The notes under the pieces are model-generated. The model was not told the origin of the DNA. It searched no databases and was given only the letters and a program-made list of their open reading frames with translations. Below, one piece after another: positions 36,929-45,647 of a DNA stretch of 64,000 bases; positions within the stretch are counted from its first letter, which is position 1; every line of letters starts with the position of its first letter. The position numbers and the translations under genes are program-made. Source of the DNA: Neobacillus massiliamazoniensis (lineage in GTDB: Bacteria > Bacillota > Bacilli > Bacillales > Cytobacillaceae); assembly GCF_001048695.1 (NCBI RefSeq), contig NZ_CVRB01000001.1:1426001-1490000 (forward strand), read 5' to 3'.

Positions 36929-36976
36929 AAAGAGTGACAGGCACCAGCTAAAAAAAGTTGGTGCCTGTCACTCTTT
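36929..36976 (+). terminator. Terminator built from the GTGACAGGCACC repeat
   Basis: An 18-base perfect stem, AAAGAGTGACAGGCACCA with its complement, around a 12-base loop, then T residues. Confidence 0.88.
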
Positions 36977-37097
36977 TTTCATGGGTTGGAAGAAGTAAAA
37001 TAAGTTATTTGCCCACTGACCGTTTGACTTTTTTTTTAATGAATCGGGTTAGTTTAACGATAATGGAAAATATTTGTATAAAAAAGAGAATTAGTGG

Positions 37098-37120
37098 TAT
37101 GATTAGTGTAAATTTACACT
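37098..37120 (+). promoter_or_regulatory. Candidate -10 and palindromic operator
   Basis: TATGAT at 37098-37103, with a possible TTGTAT 18 bases upstream, is followed at once by the perfect palindrome AGTGTAAATTTACACT (37105-37120). The palindrome would cover the start site of the small membrane gene. Confidence 0.5.
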
Positions 37121-37160
37121 CTGTGTTTTGGCTTGGAAAATATAAAAACGAGGTTGAAAT

Positions 37161-37529
37161 ATGAGGAAAGTATTGATTGGTATCCTAATTGTCTTTTTAT
37201 ACTGTTTTCCATTTGTCTATTTTTCTATGTACCAAGATTTTGCGAACGGTTCAATGCTCGGCTATTTAATAATGATTGTAATGACATCACTTCTTGCTTT
37301 CTTCAGCAATCTCTTTAGCAACCTAATACCACTAATAATCGGTAATATAATATCTGGAATAATTTCATTTTATTTTATCAGCAAGATGACAGGTATCGGA
37401 AATTGGGATTTTTATTTTAAACCATTTCCACCTTTTATGTTATTAATAGTGGTAAGTATTTTAAATTTGATTCCACAGTTCCTCGCATTGAAGTTAGCTA
37501 ATAGATATAAAAATACGATTAAAGATTAA
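37161..37529 (+). CDS. Small four-helix membrane protein, unknown
   Basis: 122 residues, almost wholly hydrophobic, with four predicted membrane segments (about 5-22, 33-55, 57-78 and 92-113) and a basic C-terminus. I do not recognise the family. The start ATG has GAGGTTG upstream. A palindromic operator sits just upstream, so it may be regulated on its own. Confidence 0.6.
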   Translation: MRKVLIGILIVFLYCFPFVYFSMYQDFANGSMLGYLIMIVMTSLLAFFSNLFSNLIPLIIGNIISGIISFYFISKMTGIGNWDFYFKPFPPFMLLIVVSILNLIPQFLALKLANRYKNTIKD

Positions 37530-37567
37530 TAATTTGATTTAGACGAGTAACTTTCCTAAATACCATT

Positions 37568-37696
37568 ATGATTGAAATAGTACCACATTATTTAGATGTT
37601 AATCAGATTATTATTGATGGGGAACTAAAATATAAAAACGTAAGTCGTTTAAAGATCCCCAAAGAAAACGGTGCCAAAAATTTTACAAACAAATAA
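37568..37696 (+). CDS. Possible 42-residue peptide or gene remnant
   Basis: The open frame gives MIEIVPHYLDVNQIIIDGEL and ends KENGAKNFTNK. The composition is protein-like, but there is no good ribosome site. It could be the tail of a decayed gene. I do not recognise it. Confidence 0.25.
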   Translation: MIEIVPHYLDVNQIIIDGELKYKNVSRLKIPKENGAKNFTNK

Positions 37697-37756
37697 CCGA
37701 AAAATCAAAGACAATCGTGGTAAACTAACAGAAATAGAAATTACTGGGGTGTACAT

Positions 37757-38716
37757 ATGAAAATTGGTTTAAGGACAGTCAAAACAGCATTGGGTGCAGG
37801 AGTTTCCATCTGGATTGCCCAATTGTTTCATCTTCAGTTTGCCAGTTTCGCCTCCATTATCTGTATCCTTTGCATCGAAAAGACGAAAAAACAGTCCATC
37901 CAGTCTTCTCTGGAACGATTTGCCGCCTGTACGCTTTCTTTGGTATTGAGTGGTTTGGTGTTTCAAACGCTGGGATACAATCCCCTTGTATTTTCGTTAT
38001 TCATATTGCTGTTCATTCCCTTGCTGGTTCGGCTCCGTTTGCAAAAAGGGTTCGTGAACAGCGTGGTGATCGTCCTTCACATCTTCACGCTGGAGAAGTT
38101 CACTCTTCCTATCGCCTTAAATGAACTTCTAATCGTCATGATCGGCGTAGGGGTGGCAATCCTGTTGAACAGTTATATGCCAAATGTAGAAAAAAACCTT
38201 AAGGAAGCCAAAACGGCCATAGAAGAAAAATTCAAAAAAATATTGTTTGAATATGGAGCCTACTTGGAAAAAGGCGATCAAGGATGGGACGGGAAAGAAC
38301 TATTGGAATTGGAAGAAGACCTCAATAAGGGGAAAATGCTAGCCATTCAATACGAGGAAAACCGATTAGGCACCGATAAAAAGGGGTATTATTATTATTT
38401 CGATATGCGGGAAAAACAATTTGTCATTTTAAAACGGATGCTTCCTATCGTATCCTCGCTGAATGAAGATGTCGTCCAGCGCCACGTCTTCGCTCAATTC
38501 CTGTACGAAATCAGCACCGATGTGAAAAGCGAAAACACCGCCTACAGGCATCTTCAAAGATTAGAAATTGAACACCAAAAAATGAAGGAGATGGAATTGC
38601 CGAAATTCCGAACGGAATTCGAAACAAGGGCATTGGTTTTTCATTTAATGAACGAGATCGAGTATTATTTAGAAACAAAAATGAATTATTACGACGAAAA
38701 ACAGATTAATGTTTAA
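37757..38716 (+). CDS. Aromatic acid exporter family protein (YqjA-like)
   Basis: 319 residues. The N-terminal half has about six membrane segments, with the opening RTVKTALGAGVSIWIAQLF typical of ArAE_1/DUF939. The C-terminal half (about 145-319) is a soluble, charged helical domain (ArAE_1_C). The family is related to the aromatic-acid exporters (AaeB/FUSC); the substrate is unknown. Stand-alone gene. Confidence 0.8.
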   Translation: MKIGLRTVKTALGAGVSIWIAQLFHLQFASFASIICILCIEKTKKQSIQSSLERFAACTLSLVLSGLVFQTLGYNPLVFSLFILLFIPLLVRLRLQKGFVNSVVIVLHIFTLEKFTLPIALNELLIVMIGVGVAILLNSYMPNVEKNLKEAKTAIEEKFKKILFEYGAYLEKGDQGWDGKELLELEEDLNKGKMLAIQYEENRLGTDKKGYYYYFDMREKQFVILKRMLPIVSSLNEDVVQRHVFAQFLYEISTDVKSENTAYRHLQRLEIEHQKMKEMELPKFRTEFETRALVFHLMNEIEYYLETKMNYYDEKQINV

Positions 38717-38860
38717 GCCTGAGCTTGCACGGTACGTGCAATTAGGAATGAATACCTATTTGGCTTTAAAATGAATCTGTGTTGTTAAATTATTTGAAGC
38801 ATCAAATCATGATACCTAAGAGGTAAAAATGAAGCTTATATGCCCTGTAAGCAGCAAGAA

Positions 38861-38900
38861 AAAACAAGTAAAGGTCATGAATACTGCCTTTACTTGTTTT
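38861..38900 (-). terminator. Terminator after the CotSA-type gene
   Basis: AAAACAAGTAAAGG pairs perfectly with CCTTTACTTGTTTT. T/C-rich sequence follows on both strands, so it may act in both directions. Confidence 0.75.
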
Positions 38901-38925
38901 CTTCTTTTGTATCTTCTAATTATCA

Positions 38926-40761
38926 TTATCGGTTTCTTTTCCAGGAATCACGATGTCTGCGATATCTGCAATAGTCCCGAGTATCCAGATGTCTACGATC
39001 GTCCCTGGAATAGCGATGTCTGCGATAGTCCCGAGTATCCGGATGTCTACGATCGTCCCTGGAATAGCGATGTCTGCGATAGTCCCGAGTATCCGGATGT
39101 CTACGATCGTCCCTGGAATAGCGATGACTGCGATAGTCCCGAGTATCCGGATGTCTACGATCGTCCCTGGAATGGCGATGACTGCGATAGTCCCGAGTAT
39201 CCGGATGTCTACGATCGTCCCTGGAATGGCGATGACTGTGATAGTCCCGAGTATCCGGATGTCTACGATCGTCCCTGGAATGGCGATGACTGTGATAGTC
39301 CCGAGTATCCGGATGTCTACGATCGTCCCTGGAATGGCGATGACTGCGATAGTCCCGAGTATCCGGATGTCTACGATCGTCCCTGGAATGGCGATGTCTG
39401 CGATCGTCCCTGGAATGGCGATGTCTGCGATCGTCCCTGGAATCACGATGTCTGCGATAGTCCCAAGAATCGCGATGTCTTCGATTGTCTCTAGAATCAC
39501 GATGTCTGCGATATGAACTTGAATCTCGGCCTTCTTTGTTTCCTGATTTCTTCTTACCATTTCCTTTTTCGTCTTTTATTTCCTTATAAGTTTCTTGAGA
39601 AACATTGTCAGGTAACATTTGCATAGAATGCTCCCAAACTTCCAATATCTCTTTAGCCACTCTGTCCCACTTAAAATTATAGACTGCTAGCTCTCTTCCC
39701 TTTTTCCCCATTTTTCTCATTAAAGATTTGTCCGATAGTATTTCCGTTATCTTATCTGCAAAACAACTTGGGTCCTCTGGATTTTCAACGATTAGACCGT
39801 TCTCTCCTGAGGAAATTACTTCCGGATTTCCTCCCCTTTCAGTCGTAACGATGGGAAGGCCCGCTGCCATTGCTTCATAATGAACTCGTGCTAATGGTTC
39901 TTGCCAAATAGAGGTACAAACAAATAAATCTGCTGCAGCAAACCAATTTTGTATTTCATCTGGTGGTACGAAACCTGTTGCCACAACCGGAACGGGCTGC
40001 CGTTTCGCTAATGCTTTTACATAGGCTATATAAGCAGTAATATCATTTTGACTAAACCATTTACTACCAACAATTACTAAAGCTAAATTCTTAAATTTTT
40101 TAGAAAGCTGTGGTAAAGCCCTGACTAACCTATCCACTCCTTTGTTATCCGAAAGCCTCCCTGCAAATAACATGACTGTTTTGTCCTCTAATCCGTGTTT
40201 TTGGCGAATCTCATTCCTTATTTTTTGCATTTCGGGAAATTTTCCAGGTAAAAATCTATCAGTATCAACTCCAGAATAGATCGTACGGATCTTCGGTGAT
40301 GCTTCAGGATAGAGTTTACGAATTACATTTCCAACATAATTACTTACTGTTACAATAGCTGAAACCTCTTTAATGACGGCATTCGCTTCATTTGGATCAA
40401 TTTTATCTAAATTGAACATATCATTGTGCATGCTTAATATAATCTTTGATTTTGGTGCTGCACTTCGAATAGGCATAACGAGACGCGGGCGATTATATAT
40501 GTGTATCAGATCAAATGAATGTGATTCAACATAATGAATGACCTCTTCACGATATACTTCAAATACTTTTCCTGGTACACGAACATACTGAATGCCATCT
40601 TTCGTCTCTTTGTCTGGAAGTAATGGATCACTTACTCCTAAGACAGTTATTTCGTGGTATTTACCTAAAATGGGGAGGAGGCCAAAAATATAGGTTTGTA
40701 TGGCTCCACCTAAAACGGGAGGAACAGGAAGTTTTTCAGTACAAATCATTAAAATCTTCAT
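38926..40761 (-). CDS. cotSA: Spore-coat-type glycosyltransferase (CotSA-like) with repeat tail
   Basis: 611 residues. Residues 1-390 form a GT-B family 4 glycosyltransferase: N-terminal MKILMICTEKLPVPPVLGGA, FAGRLSDNKGVDRLVRALP, and the donor-site motif EPLARVHYEAMAAGLPIVTTERGGNPEVI. This part matches the size of B. subtilis CotSA (about 377). It is followed by a Lys-rich linker and, from about residue 417 to 596, twenty nonapeptide repeats rich in Arg, Asp, His and Ser/Thr. The ATG at 40761 follows GGAGG, six bases after the cotS-like stop. The operon promoter looks SigK-type, so expression in the mother cell is likely. Confidence 0.85.
   Translation of the reverse strand: MKILMICTEKLPVPPVLGGAIQTYIFGLLPILGKYHEITVLGVSDPLLPDKETKDGIQYVRVPGKVFEVYREEVIHYVESHSFDLIHIYNRPRLVMPIRSAAPKSKIILSMHNDMFNLDKIDPNEANAVIKEVSAIVTVSNYVGNVIRKLYPEASPKIRTIYSGVDTDRFLPGKFPEMQKIRNEIRQKHGLEDKTVMLFAGRLSDNKGVDRLVRALPQLSKKFKNLALVIVGSKWFSQNDITAYIAYVKALAKRQPVPVVATGFVPPDEIQNWFAAADLFVCTSIWQEPLARVHYEAMAAGLPIVTTERGGNPEVISSGENGLIVENPEDPSCFADKITEILSDKSLMRKMGKKGRELAVYNFKWDRVAKEILEVWEHSMQMLPDNVSQETYKEIKDEKGNGKKKSGNKEGRDSSSYRRHRDSRDNRRHRDSWDYRRHRDSRDDRRHRHSRDDRRHRHSRDDRRHPDTRDYRSHRHSRDDRRHPDTRDYHSHRHSRDDRRHPDTRDYHSHRHSRDDRRHPDTRDYRSHRHSRDDRRHPDTRDYRSHRYSRDDRRHPDTRDYRRHRYSRDDRRHPDTRDYRRHRYSRDDRRHLDTRDYCRYRRHRDSWKRNR
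38971..39510 (-). repeat. 20 x 27-bp coding repeats (54-bp higher-order unit)
   Basis: In the glycosyltransferase frame the repeats read RRHPDTRDY alternating with RSHRHSRDD, twenty units of nine residues. From the sixth unit the two types alternate, so the DNA period is 54 bases. The first five units are less regular. No stops occur in other frames either, which creates antisense open frames. Confidence 0.9.
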
Positions 40762-40766
40762 ATGCC

Positions 40767-41855
40767 TTACTTCCTCCAATCGCTTTGAATTTCTTTTAAC
40801 GTATTCCATTTTGATTGATCTATGTCGACAATCGTTTTAATTAATTGAGCTGTTTCTTCATTTAGTAATAAATCAGGTTGATAGATGACTTCATTCATTT
40901 GTCTGTAAAATTCATTTGGCAGTGACAAATCAATCATTAAAATCTCATATAGTTCTGGAGTTATCGGATTTGCTTTATCATACGCCTTAATCATTTCCCG
41001 TACCCATGTGACATCCCATTTATATAAATCTAGCATTTTCCCAGAAATCAGCTTTCTTAAATCACGAATTGCTAGGTCATATGCGACTCCATCTAGGTCA
41101 ATGAACCACATTCCGCCAGGCCCCATTTGACAATTGGACCAGCCATAATCCTGATGTGCCAATCCCCAATATTCATTTCCTTTTTTTATTAAATCTAAAT
41201 AATTCGATTGTTCAAGTCTGAGTAGACTTTGTCTAGCTTGATCTTGAAATGTATCAACCACATCCAATATATATGGGCTTGCAGGCATATCGTTATATGC
41301 TTCAGCAATGTGTCGAAACCAATCTATTTTAGTGATCATTTTTCCATACTTTTTTGGCCATTTGGATAATCTTGAAGCAATTTCAGCTTTATTTGGAGGA
41401 ACATACCCCTTAGTTAAACGATGAAATTCACCGAGTGCGTAGCATAGTTTTTTTGTTCCTTCCAAATCTTTTGATACCGGTTCCAATGGTTCAATCCATT
41501 TTGCAATGAACCATAATTTTCCGCCTGCTTCAATGTAATCTTGTCCATTTTTTGTTTGAAAAATGGAGGGTACTCTAGCAAGCTTAACCTCATCCAAGTA
41601 TCTTTGAGCCCCAAGGCTGAACAAACTTCTTGTCGGCCTGCGGTGTAAAAGTTTTAAACTTTTTGGGCCTAAATTCGTTTCAATTTTCCATATAGCTCCT
41701 CCTTGTTCTGGCTTCGTTGCAACCGCTTGAAAACTCTTAACGTGAAGATCATAATTTTTTAGAACCTCTTGTGCTAGTGCTTCAATATAGTCAGGAATAA
41801 TAAAACCATCACGATCTTCAAGTTTTTCCCATGGCTCAATTACTATTTTCTTCAA
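40767..41855 (-). CDS. cotS: Spore coat kinase-like protein, CotS family
   Basis: 362 residues of the CotS/YsxE protein-kinase-like (APH fold) family: GGAIWKIETNLGPKSLKLL near the start, LAHQDYGWSNCQ (Brenner-type HxDxxxxN) and FIDLDGVAYDLAIRDLRKL (metal-binding DxD). CotS proteins sit in the spore coat and may phosphorylate or bind sugars. The start is TTG at 41855, with AAAGGAGG 9 bases upstream; longer in-frame starts have no ribosome site. It is the first gene of the operon with the CotSA-like glycosyltransferase, as in B. subtilis. Confidence 0.85.
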   Translation of the reverse strand: MKKIVIEPWEKLEDRDGFIIPDYIEALAQEVLKNYDLHVKSFQAVATKPEQGGAIWKIETNLGPKSLKLLHRRPTRSLFSLGAQRYLDEVKLARVPSIFQTKNGQDYIEAGGKLWFIAKWIEPLEPVSKDLEGTKKLCYALGEFHRLTKGYVPPNKAEIASRLSKWPKKYGKMITKIDWFRHIAEAYNDMPASPYILDVVDTFQDQARQSLLRLEQSNYLDLIKKGNEYWGLAHQDYGWSNCQMGPGGMWFIDLDGVAYDLAIRDLRKLISGKMLDLYKWDVTWVREMIKAYDKANPITPELYEILMIDLSLPNEFYRQMNEVIYQPDLLLNEETAQLIKTIVDIDQSKWNTLKEIQSDWRK

Positions 41856-41921
41856 CTGTTTAAACCTCCTTTGAAGCTGTGAAACAGAGACAATTTCCAG
41901 CTGGAATGTCTCTCTTTTATT

Positions 41922-41948
41922 TATGATATGAAATTGGACAAGTAAGGT
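41922..41948 (-). promoter_or_regulatory. SigK-type promoter of cotS-cotSA
   Basis: On the minus strand AC (41948-41947), 16 bases, then CATATCATA (41930-41922), which fits AC-N16/17-CATANNNTA. It lies about 67 bases before the cotS start. Confidence 0.65.
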
Positions 41949-42046
41949 GAGGGGCAAAGCGGATGAAGTTTGAAAAAGAAATACGTCATAAGTATAAAAA
42001 TGTGCTTTGAATAGGTTTTTAACAGTTTCGCATGCGGGTTTTCTGC

Positions 42047-42055
42047 CATAAACTA
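42047..42055 (+). promoter_or_regulatory. SigK-type -10 element before the UDP-sugar genes
   Basis: CATAAACTA matches CATANNNTA. The expected AC at -35 is not present at 16-17 bases, so this is weaker than the divergent one. Confidence 0.4.
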
Positions 42056-42098
42056 CAGAAATCGGAGATTAAAGAAAAAATAGAAATGAGGTTAAATC

Positions 42099-43406
42099 AT
42101 GAACATAGCTGTAATTGGGACAGGCTATGTAGGAACAACAACAAGTGTAGCATTAGCAATGAATGGACATACCGTATTCGCGATCGATCATGATCATGAA
42201 AAAGTTGAAAAGCTAAACCGGTCTATACTTCCATTTTATGAAGACGGCATGGAGGAAGTGTTAAAAAATCTTGTTTTTAAGAGGAAACTTTCTTTCACAA
42301 ATAATTTAAATGATTGTATAGATAAATGCTCTATTCTTTTCATTACTGTGGGAACGCCTTCATTACCTGATGGTTTAGCGGATTTGTCGTTCGTGGAAGA
42401 AGTGGCAAGAAAAATTGGTAGATTCATGAATGAATACAAAGTAATTGTGATCAAAAGTACTGTTCCAGTTGGCACAGGTGCCAAAATAAAAAAAATGATA
42501 GAGAATGAACTAAATAAACGAAAACTAGGAATTACTTTCGACCTAATTTCGAACCCAGAATTCCTGAGAGAGGGAAAAGCTTTACATGACGCATTGTTTC
42601 CTGAAAGAATTGTCATTGGCTGTGAAACAGAAAGGGCACAGCAGTCCATGAAGGAATTGTATAAAGACATAAACACCCAAGTATTATTTACAACTGTTAT
42701 AGATGCCGAAATGATTAAATATGCGTCAAATGCATTTTTAGCCACTAAAATTTCATTTATGAATGAACTGTCAAGATTTTGTGAAAAAATAGGGGCAGAT
42801 GTAACTGCAGTAGCAAAAGGAATAGGAATGGATAGCAGGATTGGTCCTCAATTCCTTCAGGCAGGCATAGGTTATGGTGGATCATGCTTTCCAAAGGATG
42901 TAAGTGCTTTACTAGCATTGGCTTCGAAAGAAAACACCCCCTTGCAAATTGTACAAGCTGCCTCAAAAATAAACGAAACCCAAGCAGAATGGTTTATGGA
43001 AAAGGTAAAGAAGGCGTTAAGAAACCTTTCAGAAAAGCGTATAGCCATTCTAGGCTTAACATTTAAACCACAAACGGACGATATTAGAGAAGCTCCCTCT
43101 CTAAAAATTATCGATTATTTAATCCAAAATAAAGCCTTTATCACAGCTTACGATCCAAAAGGGACAGAACATGTTAAAAAGATTTATCCTGATCTTTGCT
43201 ATACATCCACACCCCTAGAAGCCATAAAAGGAGCAGATGCTGTCATAATTGTCACTGAATGGAAGGAAATCATGGATATCGATTGGAAAAATGCAATCAA
43301 TATTGTTTCATCCCCCTTTGTATTTGATGGTAGAAATGCCCTCGATGCCTCTACTATGAAGGAATTTGGCTACCATTATGTTGGAGTGGGCAGGCAAGAC
43401 AGTTAA
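42099..43406 (+). CDS. UDP-glucose 6-dehydrogenase (YtcA/TuaD-like)
   Basis: 435 residues. The N-terminal NAD site is VIGTGYVGTTTSVALA, the catalytic cysteine is in GIGYGGSCFPKD (about residue 262), and the C-terminal UDP-binding domain has LGLTFKPQTDDIREAPS. It oxidises UDP-glucose to UDP-glucuronate with 2 NAD. It is the first gene of a three-gene operon divergent from cotS-cotSA, the counterpart of ytcA in the B. subtilis coat polysaccharide cluster. Confidence 0.92.
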   Translation: MNIAVIGTGYVGTTTSVALAMNGHTVFAIDHDHEKVEKLNRSILPFYEDGMEEVLKNLVFKRKLSFTNNLNDCIDKCSILFITVGTPSLPDGLADLSFVEEVARKIGRFMNEYKVIVIKSTVPVGTGAKIKKMIENELNKRKLGITFDLISNPEFLREGKALHDALFPERIVIGCETERAQQSMKELYKDINTQVLFTTVIDAEMIKYASNAFLATKISFMNELSRFCEKIGADVTAVAKGIGMDSRIGPQFLQAGIGYGGSCFPKDVSALLALASKENTPLQIVQAASKINETQAEWFMEKVKKALRNLSEKRIAILGLTFKPQTDDIREAPSLKIIDYLIQNKAFITAYDPKGTEHVKKIYPDLCYTSTPLEAIKGADAVIIVTEWKEIMDIDWKNAINIVSSPFVFDGRNALDASTMKEFGYHYVGVGRQDS

Positions 43407-43426
43407 TTTAGAAGGGAGAATTTTTA

Positions 43427-44467
43427 ATGAAAGGAGTCATACTTTGTGCTGGTAAAGGGACTCGAATACAGCCATTTTCCTCAACCATTCCGAAAACCCT
43501 TATACCTGTTGCGAATAAACCAATACTGCATCATAACATAATGAAAATGATAAATGCAGGAATCAATGAAATTGGTATAGTCATGAATCCTGGACAAAAG
43601 GAGATTATTGACTTTCTTTCCGTTTTCAATAATGAATGTAAGATTCATTTTATTTATCAAATGGAGCAATTAGGTATTGCCCATGCCCTTTATCAGGCAC
43701 AAACATTCGTTGGGGATGATTCGTTTTTATTAATGTTGGGAGATAATATAATTTTTGAGCCCATAGACACTTTAATCCAAGCCTTTAAAGGAAATAAAGG
43801 TGCTATTCTTCTTACAAAAGTAAGCAATGGAAGTGATTATGGGATTGCTGAAATTCAAGATCACCAAGTAAAGAATATTGTAGAAAAACCTAAACTTCCA
43901 AAGAGTAATCTTGCTGTAATCGGAATGTATATGTTTGATAGTTATATTTTTGAAGCGATCCGTAATATTAATCCATCAAAAAGAGGGGAATATGAAATAA
44001 CGGATGCTATTCAGTGGATGATCAATCAAAACTATCCAATTTCTTATACGATTACAGAAGAACCATTTTCAGATGTAGGTACCATTGAAAGATTGCTGGC
44101 TGCCAACAAGTGGGTGCTTACAAATCTGCTAGGAGAAAAGATACAGGTTGGTAGTAACACAACACTAGATAATTGCCTTATTAAAGGACCTGTTATTATT
44201 GGAAATAACTGTACGATTAAAAATGCAAAAATTGGGCCCTTTATTTCCATACAAGATGGTTCTATCCTAATGGATTGTACGGTTGAAAATAGTATTTTTC
44301 TTAAAAATTCCAAAATTATTAATGTAGCTCCTCCTCTTACAAACTGCATTTTTGGTCAGCATACGACACTAAAAGATATCGCTGATGACATGAAAAATCT
44401 ACAGTTTATTTTAGGAGATTATTCACAAATCTTAGATTTTTCAAAGCTAAATGAGGAAGGAAAATAA
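43427..44467 (+). CDS. Sugar-1-phosphate nucleotidyltransferase (RmlA-like, YtdA role)
   Basis: 346 residues. The N-terminal catalytic domain has GVILCAGKGTRIQPFSSTIPKTLIPVANKPIL and the GDNIIF metal-binding segment. The C-terminal third shows left-handed beta-helix hexapeptide repeats (IKGPVIIGNNCTIKNAKIGPF). It is likely to make UDP- or dTDP-glucose from glucose-1-phosphate; the nucleotide cannot be read from sequence. It lies 20 bases after the dehydrogenase. Confidence 0.85.
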   Translation: MKGVILCAGKGTRIQPFSSTIPKTLIPVANKPILHHNIMKMINAGINEIGIVMNPGQKEIIDFLSVFNNECKIHFIYQMEQLGIAHALYQAQTFVGDDSFLLMLGDNIIFEPIDTLIQAFKGNKGAILLTKVSNGSDYGIAEIQDHQVKNIVEKPKLPKSNLAVIGMYMFDSYIFEAIRNINPSKRGEYEITDAIQWMINQNYPISYTITEEPFSDVGTIERLLAANKWVLTNLLGEKIQVGSNTTLDNCLIKGPVIIGNNCTIKNAKIGPFISIQDGSILMDCTVENSIFLKNSKIINVAPPLTNCIFGQHTTLKDIADDMKNLQFILGDYSQILDFSKLNEEGK

Positions 44468-44497
44468 TCTAGAAAAGGAGGTTTAAGAGTTCATAAA

Positions 44498-45478
44498 ATG
44501 GTTAGTCATATATTTGTAACTGGTTGTGCTGGTTTTATCGGTTTTCATCTATCAAAGCGCTTGTTAGATGAAGGTGTCCACGTCCTCGGTATTGATAATA
44601 TAAATAATTATTACGATATGAGTTTAAAAAATGATAGATTAAATATCTTAACGAAGTATCGGAATTTTTGTTTTATTAGAGGTTCAATTGAAAACCTGGA
44701 ATTATTAGAAAGCCTCTTTGACCAATATGATATAAACATTGTGGTTAATTTAGCAGCTCAAGCAGGCGTAAGATACAGTTTAGAAAATCCCCATGCCTAT
44801 ATTCAATCAAATCTTGTTGGCTTTGCCAATATATTAGACTGCTGTAAAAAACATCAAATTAAACATCTTATTTACGCTTCATCAAGTTCTGTCTATGGAG
44901 ATAATAAACAAATACCATTTTCTGTCGGCGATCGGGTCGATCACCCGATTAGTTTATATGCAGCTACTAAAAAAGCCAATGAGTTAATGGCATATACTTA
45001 TAGCCACTTATATAACCTTCCTACAACGGGGCTGCGATTGTTTACCGTCTATGGACCATGGGGACGGCCTGATATGGCAGCGTTTAAATTTGCAAATGCG
45101 ATTTTGAGACAACAGCCTATCGAGGTTTATAATCATGGAAATATGAAAAGGGATTTTACCTATATTGATGATGTCATTGAATCCATATTTCGTTTAATAC
45201 AAAAAGATCCGCCTACAGAATCATTCGCTTTTTATAAAATTTATAACATAGGAAATCATCAACCTGTTCAGCTAAATTACTTCATACAAGTGTTAGAAGA
45301 GCAGCTCGGTAAGAAGGCAGTAGTGAAATTATTACCATTGCAGCCTGGAGATGTTCTTGAAACATATGCAGATATCGAAGAATTAGTAAATGATATTAAT
45401 TTTAAACCTAAAACGCCCATTGAGGAGGGAATCAGCAAGTTTGTAAGTTGGTTTAAACAGTATAATAAAACTCCTTAG
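44498..45478 (+). CDS. NAD-dependent UDP-sugar 4-epimerase (UDP-glucuronate epimerase-like)
   Basis: 326-residue extended SDR. The NAD motif GCAGFIG is at the N-terminus, and the catalytic YxxxK occurs as YAATKKANE, after a Ser-rich SSSSVYGD strand. It is closest in feel to CapI/GalE-type UDP-glucuronate 4-epimerases. It would turn UDP-glucuronate from the first gene into UDP-galacturonate. Third gene of the operon, with a strong AAAGGAGG but a long spacer. Confidence 0.85.
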   Translation: MVSHIFVTGCAGFIGFHLSKRLLDEGVHVLGIDNINNYYDMSLKNDRLNILTKYRNFCFIRGSIENLELLESLFDQYDINIVVNLAAQAGVRYSLENPHAYIQSNLVGFANILDCCKKHQIKHLIYASSSSVYGDNKQIPFSVGDRVDHPISLYAATKKANELMAYTYSHLYNLPTTGLRLFTVYGPWGRPDMAAFKFANAILRQQPIEVYNHGNMKRDFTYIDDVIESIFRLIQKDPPTESFAFYKIYNIGNHQPVQLNYFIQVLEEQLGKKAVVKLLPLQPGDVLETYADIEELVNDINFKPKTPIEEGISKFVSWFKQYNKTP

Positions 45479-45551
45479 TTATCTAATGATGATGTCAGCT
45501 GCTGCCAAAGTGTATGTAGTTTACCGGCGAATCAAAAACAGTTCGTCAGGC

Positions 45552-45590
45552 GTTTATGTCAACTTGAATATAAAACGGGTTGACATAAAC
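45552..45590 (+). promoter_or_regulatory. BirA operator
   Basis: Perfect 12-base arms GTTTATGTCAAC and GTTGACATAAAC, separated by 15 bases. This fits the Firmicute biotin repressor site (TGTTAAC/TGTCAAC type). It overlaps the -35 of the bioY promoter. Confidence 0.85.
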
Positions 45591-45608
45591 ACCTATCCCT
45601 TTTAAAAT
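45580..45608 (+). promoter_or_regulatory. SigA promoter of the bioY operon
   Basis: Perfect TTGACA inside the right operator arm, 17-base spacer, then TAAAAT. Confidence 0.8.
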
Positions 45609-45647
45609 ATAAATTGAAATTTAGAGTCTACTATTAGGGGTTGGATT

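Noticed and set aside
38829..39494. 221-residue plus-strand frame with CDSPEYPDVYDRPWN repeats
   Set aside because: Antisense to the glycosyltransferase repeat tail; better explained as an open shadow frame, kept only as a low-interest finding.
38971..39510. Possible CRISPR array
   Set aside because: Units are contiguous with no unique spacers and are in frame with a glycosyltransferase.
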